Position numbers and translations under genes: made by a program. From assembly GCF_000815105.2 (NCBI RefSeq), contig NZ_CP010310.2, positions 5,270,001-5,334,000 on the forward strand: a DNA stretch of 64,000 nucleotides. The letters run 5' to 3'. This stretch comes from Pandoraea pulmonicola. GTDB lineage: Bacteria; Pseudomonadota; Gammaproteobacteria; Burkholderiales; Burkholderiaceae. Shown here piece by piece: positions 17,055-26,212 of the stretch (position 1 is the first letter of the stretch; the number at the start of each line of letters is the position of its first letter). The notes under the pieces were generated by a model. That model saw nothing but the letters and a program-made list of their open reading frames with translations. It was not told the origin of the DNA and made no database searches.

Positions 17055-17091
17055 AAACACGGCCGGCGGGAAATCCCGACCGGCCGTGTTT
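17055..17091. terminator. Bidirectional terminator between the acylase and DHA2 pump genes
   Basis: AAACACGGCCGG and CCGGCCGTGTTT form a perfect 12-bp stem, and an inner CGGG/CCCG extends it around AAAT. T and A runs flank it on both sides, serving two convergent genes. Confidence 0.85.
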
Positions 17092-17125
17092 TTCGTGAAT
17101 GGCCCCGCGCGGACGCCTCGATCGG

Positions 17126-18625
17126 TCAATGCCCGCCGGCCGCGAACTCCGGCTTCTCGCGCTTGGCGCCGCGCGTGCGATCGACGGCGTTCGTCGGCAC
17201 CAGCAACAGCAGCAGCACGACGCCAACCGAGATCGCCAGGATCGACAGGAAGGTGAGGTGCAGCGAATGCTGCAGCACCGCGCGGATCGCCTCTTCGGCG
17301 ACGCTCGATACCCCGCGGTCTTCCAGCACATGACGCAGTTGGTCCGAGGTCACCGGACCCAGCCCGCTCGAATGCGTCAGACCGAAGTTGAGCACGGCGC
17401 CGAAGAGCGTCGCGCCGAGCGTGCTGCCCAGATTGCGCGAGAAGATGTTCGACGCCGTGGCGCTGCCGCGCTGCGACGGATCGACGAGTTCCTGAATCAA
17501 CACGAGCGCACTCACGCTGCCGGTGCCCATCGAGAAGCCCATCAGAAATGAGCCGAAACCGGCGAGCAGCGGCGAACTGCTCGGGCCGAGCAACGAGAAC
17601 ACGATGCCTCCCAACGGCATGAGCAGGCTGCCGCCCACGAGAATGCGGCGCAGGCCGAACCGGGTGAACGTCTTGGCCGCGATCGTCGAGCCGATGGGCC
17701 AGCCGACCATGATCATCGTGAGCGCCATGCCGGCGACGACCGGCGTCTGACGCAACACCCCTTGGGCATACATCGGCAGAAACGTCGTCAGGCCCATGAG
17801 CACCATGCCGGAGAGCAGCGTCGCCGCGTTGGCCGCCGCAATCGGGCGACGGCTCCACAGCGCGAACGAAATCATCGGGTCCTTGGCGCGGCGTTCCTGC
17901 CAGACGAACAGCGTCGAGGCGACGACGCAAACCAGCACGCCCGACCACACGTGCGTATCGCTGAAGGCGTTCGCATCGGTGAGCGCGATCATCAGCGCCG
18001 CCACGGCGATCGTGAACAACCCGGCGCCGAGCACATCGATGCTCGGTTGCTGGCGCGGCGCCTCCTCGTGCAGATAGGCGACGAAGCCCGCCGCCGCCAA
18101 CAGGCCGATCGGGATGTTGATCCAGAAGATCCACGCCCACGACAGCTCGCGAATGATCAGACCGCCGAGCATCGGCCCGAGCACCGCCGAGATGGCCCAC
18201 ACGCTCGCCAGGTAGCCCTGCACCTTGCCGCGCTCGCTGATGGGGTAGTAGTCGGCAATGATCGTCAGACTGACCGGCTGGATACAGGCCGCGCCCACGC
18301 CCTGCAACAGGCGGAACGCGATCATCGCGGGCATCGACCATGCGAGCCCGCCGCCGAGCGAGGCGATCAGGAACACGGCGATGCCCACGAGGATGACCGG
18401 CTTGCGGCCGTAGAGATCGGCCAGCTTGCCGAACACCACCGTCATGGCCGTTTGCGCGAGCAAAAAAGCGGAGAAGACCCAACTGTAGAGATTCAGACCA
18501 CCGAGTTGGGCAACGATTTGCGGCATGGCCGTCGAGATGATGGTGGCCTCGATGGCCACCATCGACGTGGCCGCCATCACGGATGCCACGATGAACGGCC
18601 GCACGGAATTGCGTGTCGCAGACAT
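17126..18625 (-). CDS. MFS multidrug transporter, DHA2 (EmrB/QacA) family
   Basis: 499 residues with about fourteen membrane segments. Family motifs are visible: KLADLYGRKPVILVG (motif A), RLLQGVGAACIQP (motif B) and WAISAVLGPMLGGLI (motif C, antiporter). This is the 14-TM drug:H+ antiporter group. The start MSATRNS was chosen because the longer frame upstream has the composition of non-coding DNA. No EmrA-type adaptor or regulator gene lies next to it. Substrates are unknown. Confidence 0.92.
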   Translation of the reverse strand: MSATRNSVRPFIVASVMAATSMVAIEATIISTAMPQIVAQLGGLNLYSWVFSAFLLAQTAMTVVFGKLADLYGRKPVILVGIAVFLIASLGGGLAWSMPAMIAFRLLQGVGAACIQPVSLTIIADYYPISERGKVQGYLASVWAISAVLGPMLGGLIIRELSWAWIFWINIPIGLLAAAGFVAYLHEEAPRQQPSIDVLGAGLFTIAVAALMIALTDANAFSDTHVWSGVLVCVVASTLFVWQERRAKDPMISFALWSRRPIAAANAATLLSGMVLMGLTTFLPMYAQGVLRQTPVVAGMALTMIMVGWPIGSTIAAKTFTRFGLRRILVGGSLLMPLGGIVFSLLGPSSSPLLAGFGSFLMGFSMGTGSVSALVLIQELVDPSQRGSATASNIFSRNLGSTLGATLFGAVLNFGLTHSSGLGPVTSDQLRHVLEDRGVSSVAEEAIRAVLQHSLHLTFLSILAISVGVVLLLLLVPTNAVDRTRGAKREKPEFAAGGH

Positions 18626-19022
18626 GTGTTTTTTGATTTTGGGGGATGAAGCGCAACAACTTGCGGGGACCGCCGTCCTCCTGTCGGAGGCAGCAGCTAC
18701 GCCGGGAAGCGGAAGACGGAGATCGAACGCAGCGGCAGATGCCGCGCGCGTAGTCGAGACGACTTGGGCCAGGCGATGCAATAAAGCATAGCCGAATGCG
18801 GAAAAACGCGTATGAAGCGGTCCGTCGCGAGCGGGGGGCGCCCGGGAAACCTTACGCCACGCGGCTTCGCGCCAGCGATAACCCTGCCCGGAGGTGGGGT
18901 TTGGAAGGTTTCGACGCGCAAAAAACGGCGTGAGCGCCGGTAGCGGCGACAAATGATGCGTCGCCGCACACGTTGCCCGCACGCGACACCGGACGTCCCG
19001 ATTTCCAGGACGCCGATGCGGC
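18626..19022. other. 397-bp intergenic region, no gene found
   Basis: This stretch separates the DHA2 pump from the GlsB-like pair. Long frames that cross it are extensions of the pump frame with unlike composition. I see no RNA gene or convincing hairpin terminator. Confidence 0.45.
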
Positions 19023-19262
19023 CTATCGTCGCACCAGACGCAGCACCACGAGCAGCACGATGGCGCCGATGGTGGCCGTGATGATGCGCCCGAGCATCCC
19101 CTGCGCGAGGGCGACGCCGAGATGGTGCAGCAACCACCCGCCGATGAACGCCCCGATCACGCCGACGATCATGTCGCCCACGAGACCGTAACGGCCACCG
19201 ACCACCAGCCCGGCGAGCCAGCCCGCCACGAGCCCTACAAGCAGGAACACGATAATGTCCAT
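19023..19262 (-). CDS. GlsB/YeaQ/YmgE-family small membrane protein (second of pair)
   Basis: 79 residues, almost entirely hydrophobic, with three membrane segments and the family's Gly-rich pattern (GLVAGWLAGLVVGG, DMIVGVIGAFIGGWLL, IITATIGAIVLLVVLRLV). Members are annotated transglycosylase-associated or general-stress proteins; no biochemical function is established. It lies 19 bp after a paralogue in the same direction, so the two are probably co-transcribed. Confidence 0.85.
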   Translation of the reverse strand: MDIIVFLLVGLVAGWLAGLVVGGRYGLVGDMIVGVIGAFIGGWLLHHLGVALAQGMLGRIITATIGAIVLLVVLRLVRR

Positions 19263-19281
19263 GATTGAACCCCCGTTCGCG

Positions 19282-19536
19282 TCAGGCAGCGCGGTTGCGC
19301 TTGACGATGCCGTAGATCACCAGCAGGACGATGGCGCCGAGGATCGAGGCGATCCAGCCGGCCGACTGGCCTTCGGCGTAGATGTGGAGAAACTGACCGA
19401 CATATTTGGCGAGCAGCGCGCCGGCAATGCCGAGGATGATGGTCATGACGATGCCCATGTTATCCCTGCCGGGATGTAGGGCGCGAGCGATGAGGCCGAC
19501 GATCAGACCAACGACGATGGTGCCGATAATGCCCAT
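19282..19536 (-). CDS. GlsB/YeaQ/YmgE-family small membrane protein (first of pair)
   Basis: 84 residues with three hydrophobic segments: [37 protein letters not shown] and [19 protein letters not shown]. The first contains the LIARALxPG motif typical of YeaQ-type proteins. The ATG follows GGAGACAC. It is upstream of a shorter paralogue, an apparent tandem duplication. Stress-inducible expression is known for relatives; nothing in the leader here shows a specific control site. Confidence 0.87.
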   Translation of the reverse strand: MGIIGTIVVGLIVGLIARALHPGRDNMGIVMTIILGIAGALLAKYVGQFLHIYAEGQSAGWIASILGAIVLLVIYGIVKRNRAA

Positions 19537-19846
19537 GACGTGTCTCCAAGGACGGGAACCCGAACGCAGTATAGCGTCGAATCCCACCGTTTCGGCAACT
19601 ATCCCGTTGCGCCCCACCGGACGGGCTTCCCGCCCGCATTCGAGCCCCTCCGGCACGACCGGACGCGCTATGCCGGTTATAAGCGATGCCTATTTGTCAA
19701 AAACGCGCCGCTGCGCGATGATGAGGCACGGTAGCCAATCTGCGGGGCCGCAGCGTCCGTATAGCCTTGAGGCCGTTGGCAATGAGGCAACGAAACGGAC
19801 GTCGCGTCGACGCGTTATAATCCGGGGCTATCAGATCCCCCACATC
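19537..19846. promoter_or_regulatory. Divergent region upstream of hemA, possible promoter
   Basis: No gene lies here. A perfect TATAAT at 19816-19821 sits 25 bp before the hemA start codon and would be a good -10. No matching -35 is evident at the usual spacing (19793-19798 reads AAACGG). The GlsB-like pair is transcribed the other way. Confidence 0.4.
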
Positions 19847-21133
19847 ATGCAACTGCTCGCTCTCGGCCTGAATCACCACACGGCGCCCGTTTCGCTGCGC
19901 GAACGGGTGGCGTTTCCGTTCGAGCGAATCGAGCCGGCGCTGGCGGCCCTCAAGGGCTTGTGGACCGGCAGCGGCAATTCGAGCGCCCCCGAGGCCGCCA
20001 TCCTGTCGACGTGCAACCGCACCGAGATCTACTGCGTGACCGACGACGCCGCCGCCCGCGAGCGCGCGGTGCACTGGCTGTCCCAGTTCCACAACATTCC
20101 CGCGAGCGACCTCGCCCCCCATCTGTACGCCCTGCCCCAGTCGGACGCCGTGCGTCACGCGTTCCGCGTGGCGAGTGGCCTGGATTCGATGGTGCTCGGC
20201 GAGACGCAGATTCTCGGGCAGTTGAAGGACGCCGTGCGCACCGCCGCCGAGGCCGGTGCACTGGGCACGTATCTGAACCAGCTTTTCCAGCGCACGTTCG
20301 CGGTGGCCAAGGAAGTGCGCGGCCAGACCGAGATCGGCGCGCACTCGGTGTCGATGGCCGCCGCGGCGGTGCGTCTCGCCCAGCGCATTTTCGAAAGCCT
20401 CAGCACGCAGAAGGTGCTGTTCATCGGCGCGGGCGAGATGATCGACCTGTGCGCGACGCACTTCGCCGCGCAGAATCCGAAAGCCCTGTACATCGCAAAC
20501 CGTACCGCCGAGCGCGGCGAGAAGCTCGCCGAGCGTCTGGGCGGCACCGCCATCCGTCTGTCGGAGCTGCCGCAGCGCCTGCATGAGTTCGACATCGTCG
20601 TGTCGTGCACGGCGAGCACGCTGCCGCTGATCGGACTGGGTGCGGTGGAGCGCGCCATCAAGGCCCGCAAGCACAAGCCGATGTTCATGGTCGATCTGGC
20701 CGTGCCGCGCGACATCGAGCCGGAAGTCGGGCGTCTCACCGACGTCTTCCTGTACACGGTGGACGATCTTGGCGCGGTCGTGCGCGAAGGCAACGCGCTG
20801 CGTCAGGCCGCGGTCGCGCAGGCCGAAGCGATCATCGAGACGCGCGTGCAGCACTTCATGCAATGGCTCGATGCGCGCAGCGTCGTGCCGGTCATCCGGG
20901 ACATCCACGGCGCAGCCGAGGCCATGCGCATGGCCGAGCTAGAACGTGCCCAGCGCATGCTCGCGCGCGGCGACGATCCTGCCGCCGTGCTCGATGCCCT
21001 GTCCCAATCCCTCACGAAGAAATTCCTGCACGGTCCGACCCACGCGCTGAACACGGCGCGCGGCGAATCGCGCGAGCAGATCCTTCACCTCATTCCCGAA
21101 CTGTTCCGCGCCTCGGGATCCGTCGACAAATAG
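19847..21133 (+). CDS. hemA: Glutamyl-tRNA reductase
   Basis: 428 residues. It reduces glutamyl-tRNA(Glu) with NADPH to glutamate-1-semialdehyde, the first committed step of C5 haem synthesis. [13 protein letters not shown] opens the catalytic domain and Cys56 in STCNRTE is the nucleophile. [12 protein letters not shown], the NADPH-binding [14 protein letters not shown] and a C-terminal dimerisation helix complete the family plan. Start MQLLALG is the conserved N-terminus; the long upstream in-frame extension is non-coding. It is first gene of the hemA-prfA-prmC-grxD-ubiX run. Confidence 0.97.
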   Translation: MQLLALGLNHHTAPVSLRERVAFPFERIEPALAALKGLWTGSGNSSAPEAAILSTCNRTEIYCVTDDAAARERAVHWLSQFHNIPASDLAPHLYALPQSDAVRHAFRVASGLDSMVLGETQILGQLKDAVRTAAEAGALGTYLNQLFQRTFAVAKEVRGQTEIGAHSVSMAAAAVRLAQRIFESLSTQKVLFIGAGEMIDLCATHFAAQNPKALYIANRTAERGEKLAERLGGTAIRLSELPQRLHEFDIVVSCTASTLPLIGLGAVERAIKARKHKPMFMVDLAVPRDIEPEVGRLTDVFLYTVDDLGAVVREGNALRQAAVAQAEAIIETRVQHFMQWLDARSVVPVIRDIHGAAEAMRMAELERAQRMLARGDDPAAVLDALSQSLTKKFLHGPTHALNTARGESREQILHLIPELFRASGSVDK

Positions 21134-22216
21134 ATGAAAGCGAGCATGCAAGCCAAGCTCGACCAATTGACGCAACGTCTGGTCGAGCTTGATGGGCTAT
21201 TGAGCCAGGGCGACGTTACCCGCGATCTGGACAACTACCGCAAGCTCACGCGCGAACACGCCGAGCTCGCACCGGTCGTCGCGCAATACCAGCAATATCG
21301 TCAAGCCCAGAACGATGTCGCGGCAGCGCAGGAGATGGCCGCCGACCCGGAAATGCGCGAATTCGCCGAGACCGAGGCCGCGGACGCCCGCGCCCGCATG
21401 GACGACATGGAAGGCACGCTGCAACGCATGCTGCTGCCGCGCGACCCGAACGACGATCGCAACATCTACCTGGAAATCCGCGCGGGCACCGGCGGCGACG
21501 AGTCGGCGCTCTTCGCGGGCGACCTGCTGCGCATGTACACCCGCTACGCCGAACGTCAGCGCTGGCAGATCGAGATCATGTCGGCGAGCGAGTCTGACCT
21601 GGGTGGCTACAAGGAAGTGATCGTTCGTCTGGTCGGTCAGGGCGCCTATTCGCGCCTGAAGTTCGAATCGGGCGGCCATCGCGTGCAGCGCGTGCCGGCC
21701 ACGGAAACGCAGGGCCGCATCCACACGTCGGCCTGCACGGTGGCGGTGATGCCGGAGGCCGACGATGTCGCCGACGTCGAAATCAATCCGGCCGACATTC
21801 GCATCGATACGTTCCGCGCCTCGGGCGCGGGCGGCCAGCACGTCAACAAGACGGACTCGGCCGTGCGCATCACGCACCTGCCCACGGGCATCGTCGTCGA
21901 ATGTCAGGACGACCGCTCGCAGCATCGCAACAAGGACAAGGCGCTCAAGGTGCTGGCCGCGCGCATCAAGGACGCGCAGTTGCGCGCCCAGCAAGCCAAG
22001 GAAGCCGCCACACGCAAGAGCCTGATCGGCTCGGGCGACCGCTCGGAGCGCATCCGGACCTACAACTTTCCGCAGGGCCGGATGACGGATCACCGCATCA
22101 ACCTCACGCTCTACAAGCTCGAATACATCATGGACGGCGATCTCGACGAGATGATCAACGCGCTGGTGACCGAGCATCAGGCGGAACTGCTGGCGTCGCT
22201 GGGCGAGGCGGCGTGA
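21134..22216 (+). CDS. prfA: Peptide chain release factor 1
   Basis: 360 residues, the E. coli RF1 length. GGQ at 233-235 is the peptidyl-tRNA hydrolysis motif, and PAT in [15 protein letters not shown] is the RF1 tripeptide that reads UAA and UAG. The start codon directly follows the hemA stop, and the gene overlaps prmC by one base. PrmC methylates the Gln of the GGQ motif, so enzyme and substrate are co-expressed. Confidence 0.98.
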   Translation: MKASMQAKLDQLTQRLVELDGLLSQGDVTRDLDNYRKLTREHAELAPVVAQYQQYRQAQNDVAAAQEMAADPEMREFAETEAADARARMDDMEGTLQRMLLPRDPNDDRNIYLEIRAGTGGDESALFAGDLLRMYTRYAERQRWQIEIMSASESDLGGYKEVIVRLVGQGAYSRLKFESGGHRVQRVPATETQGRIHTSACTVAVMPEADDVADVEINPADIRIDTFRASGAGGQHVNKTDSAVRITHLPTGIVVECQDDRSQHRNKDKALKVLAARIKDAQLRAQQAKEAATRKSLIGSGDRSERIRTYNFPQGRMTDHRINLTLYKLEYIMDGDLDEMINALVTEHQAELLASLGEAA

Positions 22217-23109
22217 TGCCGCACGGTGCGGGTGAGGACGCCACGGCGCATGCACCGGCGACGGTCGCGTCGCTGCTGCGCGAACCCGGCCTGCCACCGC
22301 TGGAGACGCGTGTACTGCTCGCCCACGTGTTGGGCTGGAGCCGTACCCAGCTCATCACGCGCGACCGCGAGCCGCTCGCGCCCGACACGGTCGCGGTCTA
22401 TCGTGCGCTGCATGCCCGCCGTGTCGCAGGCGAGCCGATTGCCTATCTGGTCGGCACACGCGAGTTCTTCGGACTGACGCTCTCGGTCAACCCCGCCGTC
22501 CTCATTCCCCGCCCCGAAACCGAATTGCTGGTGGAACTGGCGCTCGACCGTCTGGCCGGGTGCAAGGCGCCGCGCGTGCTCGATCTCGGCACCGGCAGTG
22601 GCGCCATCGCACTGGCCATCGCCCATGCACGTCCCGACGCCAAGGTCACCGCGCTCGACCGTTCGGGCGATGCGCTCGAGGTCGCCCGCGAGAACGCCGG
22701 GCAGCTCGGCCTGTCGCGCGTGCAGTTCCTCGCGAGCGACTGGTACGCGGCGCTGCCGGCGGACACCACGCCGTTCGACGTCATCGTCTCGAATCCACCG
22801 TACATCGTGGCAGGCGACGAGCATCTGGCCCAAGGCGATCTGCGCTTCGAACCGGTCGACGCGCTCACCGACCACGCCGACGGCCTCGCCGCCCTGCGCG
22901 CGATCGTGAAAGGGGCGCCGGCACGACTCGTCGCCGGTGGCTGGCTGCTGTGCGAGCACGGCTATCACCAGGCGGCCGACGTGCGCGCGCTTTGCACCGC
23001 GGCAGGCTTCGCCGACGTGTTCTCCGAACGCGATCTGGCCGGCATCGAGCGCACGACGGGCGGACGCCGCCCCGAGACGGCTCCGACGGCCACGGCGGAA
23101 AACCGCTAA
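22216..23109 (+). CDS. prmC: Release factor glutamine N5-methyltransferase
   Basis: 297 residues. The N-terminal helical substrate domain has [15 protein letters not shown], and the SAM-binding Rossmann domain opens with [18 protein letters not shown] at 193-196 holds the target glutamine amide. It methylates the GGQ glutamine of RF1 and RF2. The ATG overlaps the last base of the prfA stop codon, indicating translational coupling. A C-terminal tail ([15 protein letters not shown]) is low-complexity. Confidence 0.96.
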   Translation: MPHGAGEDATAHAPATVASLLREPGLPPLETRVLLAHVLGWSRTQLITRDREPLAPDTVAVYRALHARRVAGEPIAYLVGTREFFGLTLSVNPAVLIPRPETELLVELALDRLAGCKAPRVLDLGTGSGAIALAIAHARPDAKVTALDRSGDALEVARENAGQLGLSRVQFLASDWYAALPADTTPFDVIVSNPPYIVAGDEHLAQGDLRFEPVDALTDHADGLAALRAIVKGAPARLVAGGWLLCEHGYHQAADVRALCTAAGFADVFSERDLAGIERTTGGRRPETAPTATAENR

Positions 23110-23155
23110 AATGGCGGATACGCCGATTTTCCGGCATCCCCTCGGGCTTTCCACC

Positions 23156-23470
23156 ATGACTACCCAGCAACGTATCCAGCAAATCGTCGCCGACCACCCG
23201 GTCGTGCTCTTCATGAAGGGCAATGCGCAGTTCCCGATGTGCGGCTTCTCGGGCCGTGCCGTGCAGATCCTGAAGGCGTGCGGCGTCGACAATCTGTTCA
23301 CGGTGGACGTGCTGCAGGACGAGGAAATCCGTCAGGGCGTGAAGGAATTCGCCAACTGGCCCACCATTCCCCAGCTCTACATCAACGGCGAATTCATCGG
23401 CGGCTCGGACATCATGATGGAGATGTACCAGAGCGGCGAACTCAAGCAGATCCTCGCCGAACTCGCGTAA
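23156..23470 (+). CDS. grxD: Monothiol glutaredoxin, Grx4 type
   Basis: 104 residues. CGFS in [18 protein letters not shown] is the monothiol active site that binds a glutathione-ligated [2Fe-2S] cluster, and [20 protein letters not shown] is the conserved glutathione and cluster groove. It acts in iron-sulfur delivery in the cytosol. A start 45 bases upstream (MADTP) is in frame, but MTTQQRIQ matches the usual N-terminus. It lies between prmC and ubiX. Confidence 0.95.
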   Translation: MTTQQRIQQIVADHPVVLFMKGNAQFPMCGFSGRAVQILKACGVDNLFTVDVLQDEEIRQGVKEFANWPTIPQLYINGEFIGGSDIMMEMYQSGELKQILAELA

Positions 23471-23480
23471 TTCCGCACCC

Positions 23481-24089
23481 ATGACGCGCTCGACGGGAAC
23501 GGCGGCGCCCACGCGTCTGATCGTCGCCATCACGGGGGCGACCGGCGCCGTCTACGGAGTGCGTCTGCTCGAGCGCCTGCGCGCGATGGGCGGCGTCGAG
23601 ACGCACCTGCTCGTCTCGAGCGCCGGCTGGCTGACCCTGCGCCATGAGCTCGGACTCGAGCGAGGCGACGTGCAGGCGCTGGCCGATCAGTACCACAGCG
23701 TGCGTGAGATCGGCGCGAACATCGCCAGTGGTTCGTTCGCCACGACGGGCATGATCGTCGCGCCGTGCTCGATGAAAACGCTCGCGAGCGTGGCGCACGG
23801 CCTGTCCGACAATCTCATCTCGCGTGCGGCCGACGTCACGCTCAAGGAGCGGCGCCGTCTCGTGCTGATGGTGCGCGAAACGCCGCTCAATCTCGCGCAT
23901 CTGCGCAACATGACTGCCGTCACCGAGATGGGCGGCATCGTCTACCCGCCGCTTCCCGCCTTCTACAATCATCCGGCATCGCTCGACGCCATGGTCGACG
24001 ACACCGTCGCACGCGTCATCGATCTGTTCGGCATCGCACCGCCCGTCTCCACGAGTTGGGACGGCCTCGGCAAGGACGCCGAAGCCTGA
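23481..24089 (+). CDS. ubiX: Flavin prenyltransferase UbiX
   Basis: 202 residues. AITGATGAVYGVRLLE binds FMN phosphate, SFATTGMIVAPCSMKTLASVAHG and RRRLVLMVRETPLNLAHLRNM are the conserved dimethylallyl-phosphate pocket. The enzyme makes prenylated FMN, the cofactor of UbiD-type decarboxylases used in ubiquinone synthesis. The start lies 10 bp after grxD. No ubiD is present in the window. Confidence 0.96.
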   Translation: MTRSTGTAAPTRLIVAITGATGAVYGVRLLERLRAMGGVETHLLVSSAGWLTLRHELGLERGDVQALADQYHSVREIGANIASGSFATTGMIVAPCSMKTLASVAHGLSDNLISRAADVTLKERRRLVLMVRETPLNLAHLRNMTAVTEMGGIVYPPLPAFYNHPASLDAMVDDTVARVIDLFGIAPPVSTSWDGLGKDAEA

Positions 24090-24128
24090 GGCCTGTGGCA
24101 TCCGTCGGCAGTGCGGCACAGCCCGGGG

Positions 24129-24653
24129 CTAGCGCACGCCGTCGACCCAACGCTGTAACGTTTCGAGCGCACCCTGCAGCTGGCCGGCGGCCGACTCCGG
24201 CGTCTGCACGCACAGCTCCAGCATGACTTCGTTCGGATCGAGCAGATAGAGATGTTCGCCGTCGCCATGCCGCTCGACGGCGAACGGCACTTCGTAGGCG
24301 TTGAGCCGCGCCTTCCAGCGCTCGATGCCTTCGCGATCCCGCACGCGCAGCGCCACGTGGTGGATCTGTGCCTCGGGCGTGTCGTGACGATCGGCGGGAG
24401 CGAGCCCGTCGCAATTGAAGAAGGCAAGCGCCGCGCCGGGAGCCAGTTCATAGCTCACGAGCAGGTAGGGCTTACCCCAAAGACGGCTCATGCCGGTCTG
24501 CGCACCTGCCAGCCGGAAGCCCATGACGTCGACGTAGAAGCGGTGAGTGAGAGTCGCGTCGTAGCTCGGGTGCGCGACATGATCGATGGCCACGGGGGTC
24601 ACCGGTGCCGACGAGTCGACGGCGAAGGTGGGGTCAAGCACGGCCTGAGTCAT
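24129..24653 (-). CDS. VOC-superfamily (glyoxalase/dioxygenase-like) protein
   Basis: 174 residues forming one VOC domain. It has two beta-alpha-beta-beta-beta modules: AIDHVAHPSYDATLTHRFYVDVMGF and IHHVALRVRDREGIERWKARL. HLYLLDPNEVMLEL at the end carries the expected C-terminal Glu ligand. His in DHVAH and HHVAL and Glu in MLEL are plausible metal ligands. The reaction is unknown. It is convergent with ubiX. The start MTQAVL is preceded by GAGGG. Confidence 0.8.
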   Translation of the reverse strand: MTQAVLDPTFAVDSSAPVTPVAIDHVAHPSYDATLTHRFYVDVMGFRLAGAQTGMSRLWGKPYLLVSYELAPGAALAFFNCDGLAPADRHDTPEAQIHHVALRVRDREGIERWKARLNAYEVPFAVERHGDGEHLYLLDPNEVMLELCVQTPESAAGQLQGALETLQRWVDGVR

Positions 24654-24869
24654 CAGGATCCCTCGGGCAGCGAAGTGGCGAAGCACGCCGGCGGGCCGCC
24701 GCGCGGACGCGACGGCATTCGGGAAACTGCGTTTGTAGTGTAGTCTCGCAACTCGCGTGTCGGCAACCGAGTGTCAGCAGGAGCCGCATGGACTATAGTA
24801 AAAACGCCACACTTCGCGTGCCAGGCCGCACACCCCCTGTATGTGACATGTTCGCGACCGGAGTTTGTC

Positions 24870-25163
24870 ATGGAGACCACCCTCTCGCCTGTTGTCGTCT
24901 ACACCGTTGTGACGCTCGTGTTCGTCATGCTCGTTCTCGTCGTGCCGGCGGGCGCCCGCTGGCGCGCCGTGGCATGGCCCGCGTCGGCGCCACCGCTCTC
25001 GCCGCATCGGCCAGGCGATCTGCTCGGCACGCCGCGTACGCCCTATTGGCGCTCCCCTGACGCAACGCAGGACCTTCGGCGCCCGTCGTATTTCGCGACT
25101 TCGGCCCGGCGCGGCCGACGCCCAGCGAGCTTTCTCGCCCCGCGGGACCACGAACGACGCTGA
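24870..25163 (+). CDS. Possible small membrane protein, hypothetical
   Basis: 97 residues. One strongly hydrophobic segment (VVVYTVVTLVFVMLVLVV, about 8-25) is followed by a basic, Pro/Arg-rich tail. I do not recognise a family. A hydrophobic helix at the N-terminus is some evidence for coding, but the ribosome site is poor and the tail could be chance GC-rich reading. Confidence 0.3.
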   Translation: METTLSPVVVYTVVTLVFVMLVLVVPAGARWRAVAWPASAPPLSPHRPGDLLGTPRTPYWRSPDATQDLRRPSYFATSARRGRRPASFLAPRDHERR

Positions 25164-25368
25164 TCGTACGCAGGTCCGCGTCCGCCTCGGAACGTCGCAG
25201 GCTTCCTTACGCCTTGTTACATCTGTAGTGCCGCCGTAGCACCGGCCGGTGTCCGCGCTCCGTAGAATCGGGGCTCATGATTCGCGCGCCTGCACACGGA
25301 CAGACGCCGACGACGAGGTCGACGTGACCTCGTCCGAGCAGAGAGCGCGTCGCCAACAAGGAGAACAG

Positions 25369-25692
25369 ATGAAAGGACAGTACTGGATCGCCGCTGCCGG
25401 TATCGCAGCCGCGCTCGCCTCGGGCAGCGCCCTCGCGCGCACCGACGTCTCGATCAACATTGGCATCCCCGGTCCGGCCATCGTGGCGCCGGGTCCGGTG
25501 TACGCTCCGCCGCCCGTCTACGCGGCGCCCGCACCGATGATCGTGACACCGCCTCCTCCGGTGATCTATGCGCCGCGTCCGCATTACTGGCGCGGACCGC
25601 CCCCGGGACATTGGCGTCACGACCGCGACTGGGATCGCCGTGGTTGGGACCGTCGTGGCTGGGATCGCCGCGACGGCCACTACCATCGCTGA
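25369..25692 (+). CDS. Secreted proline-rich PXPV-type repeat protein
   Basis: 107 residues. A signal peptide (AAAGIAAALASGSALA) is followed by a Pro/Ala/Val-rich stretch (PGPVYAPPPVYAAPAP) and a tail of DRRGWDRRGWDRR repeats ending in HYHR. The ATG follows AAGGAGA. This layout is common in Burkholderiaceae as small exported proteins of unknown role. A perfect terminator hairpin follows 24 bp later. The Trp/Arg repeat suggests a binding rather than catalytic role; this is inference. Confidence 0.75.
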   Translation: MKGQYWIAAAGIAAALASGSALARTDVSINIGIPGPAIVAPGPVYAPPPVYAAPAPMIVTPPPPVIYAPRPHYWRGPPPGHWRHDRDWDRRGWDRRGWDRRDGHYHR

Positions 25693-25715
25693 TCGCAACG
25701 CACGAAGAGAAAGAC

Positions 25716-25749
25716 AAAGCCCCGCAAGGTGAAGACCTTGCGGGGCTTT
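25716..25749 (+). terminator. Rho-independent terminator, 15-bp perfect stem
   Basis: AAAGCCCCGCAAGGT and ACCTTGCGGGGCTTT pair completely around GAAG, followed by GCTTTG. It ends the proline-rich protein transcript. Confidence 0.88.
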
Positions 25750-25868
25750 GCTTTGATTCGCGTCGACTCGCCTTTTTGACGGCGCAGCGTCGCGCCTCGC
25801 CGCCTCGTTCACCTCCCGACTTTCCTGTGGACCGGATTCCCGCTTTGCGTTGTGGCATCCAGGGAGGA

Positions 25869-25994
25869 TCAATAGCGATAGCAGCAGGGGTGCCCGTAAT
25901 ACCCGCCGTAATATCCTCCGTAATACGGCCGGGCCGGCACGACGACGCATCCGGCAAGGGTGACGGCCAGCAAGGCAGCAACGACTAACTTCAT
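25869..25994 (-). CDS. Very small Tyr/Gly-rich lipoprotein
   Basis: 41 residues, preceded by AGGAGT. The N-terminus is a clean lipoprotein signal: LLAVTLAGC with the lipobox Cys at 16. The mature part (VVVPARPYYGGYYGGYYGH) is a run of YYGG repeats ending CCYRY. Lipoproteins this short with aromatic repeats occur in Burkholderiaceae without known function. The good signal sequence and ribosome site argue that it is real. Confidence 0.65.
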   Translation of the reverse strand: MKLVVAALLAVTLAGCVVVPARPYYGGYYGGYYGHPCCYRY

Positions 25995-26212
25995 GGTCTG
26001 ACTCCTGATAAAGGAAACGCGCATCCGTTCGCTTCCTTTATATCGTCGTGCCGAAGCCAGTCCCATCACGCGTCTGTAAGCCGTGTAAGCGAAGGTTGCC
26101 AAACGAGGAACGTGTCGCACTTTGTTACGTAACACGCCCCGGCAAGGCCGCAACACCGGCACGCGATCCATCTCGCGAAAGCTTCGCCGCACACGCGACG
26201 CATTGGCCGCGA

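Noticed and set aside
25611..25988. Plus-strand frame following the proline-rich protein
   Set aside because: It crosses a perfect terminator hairpin and the antisense of the small lipoprotein, and shows no protein-like features.
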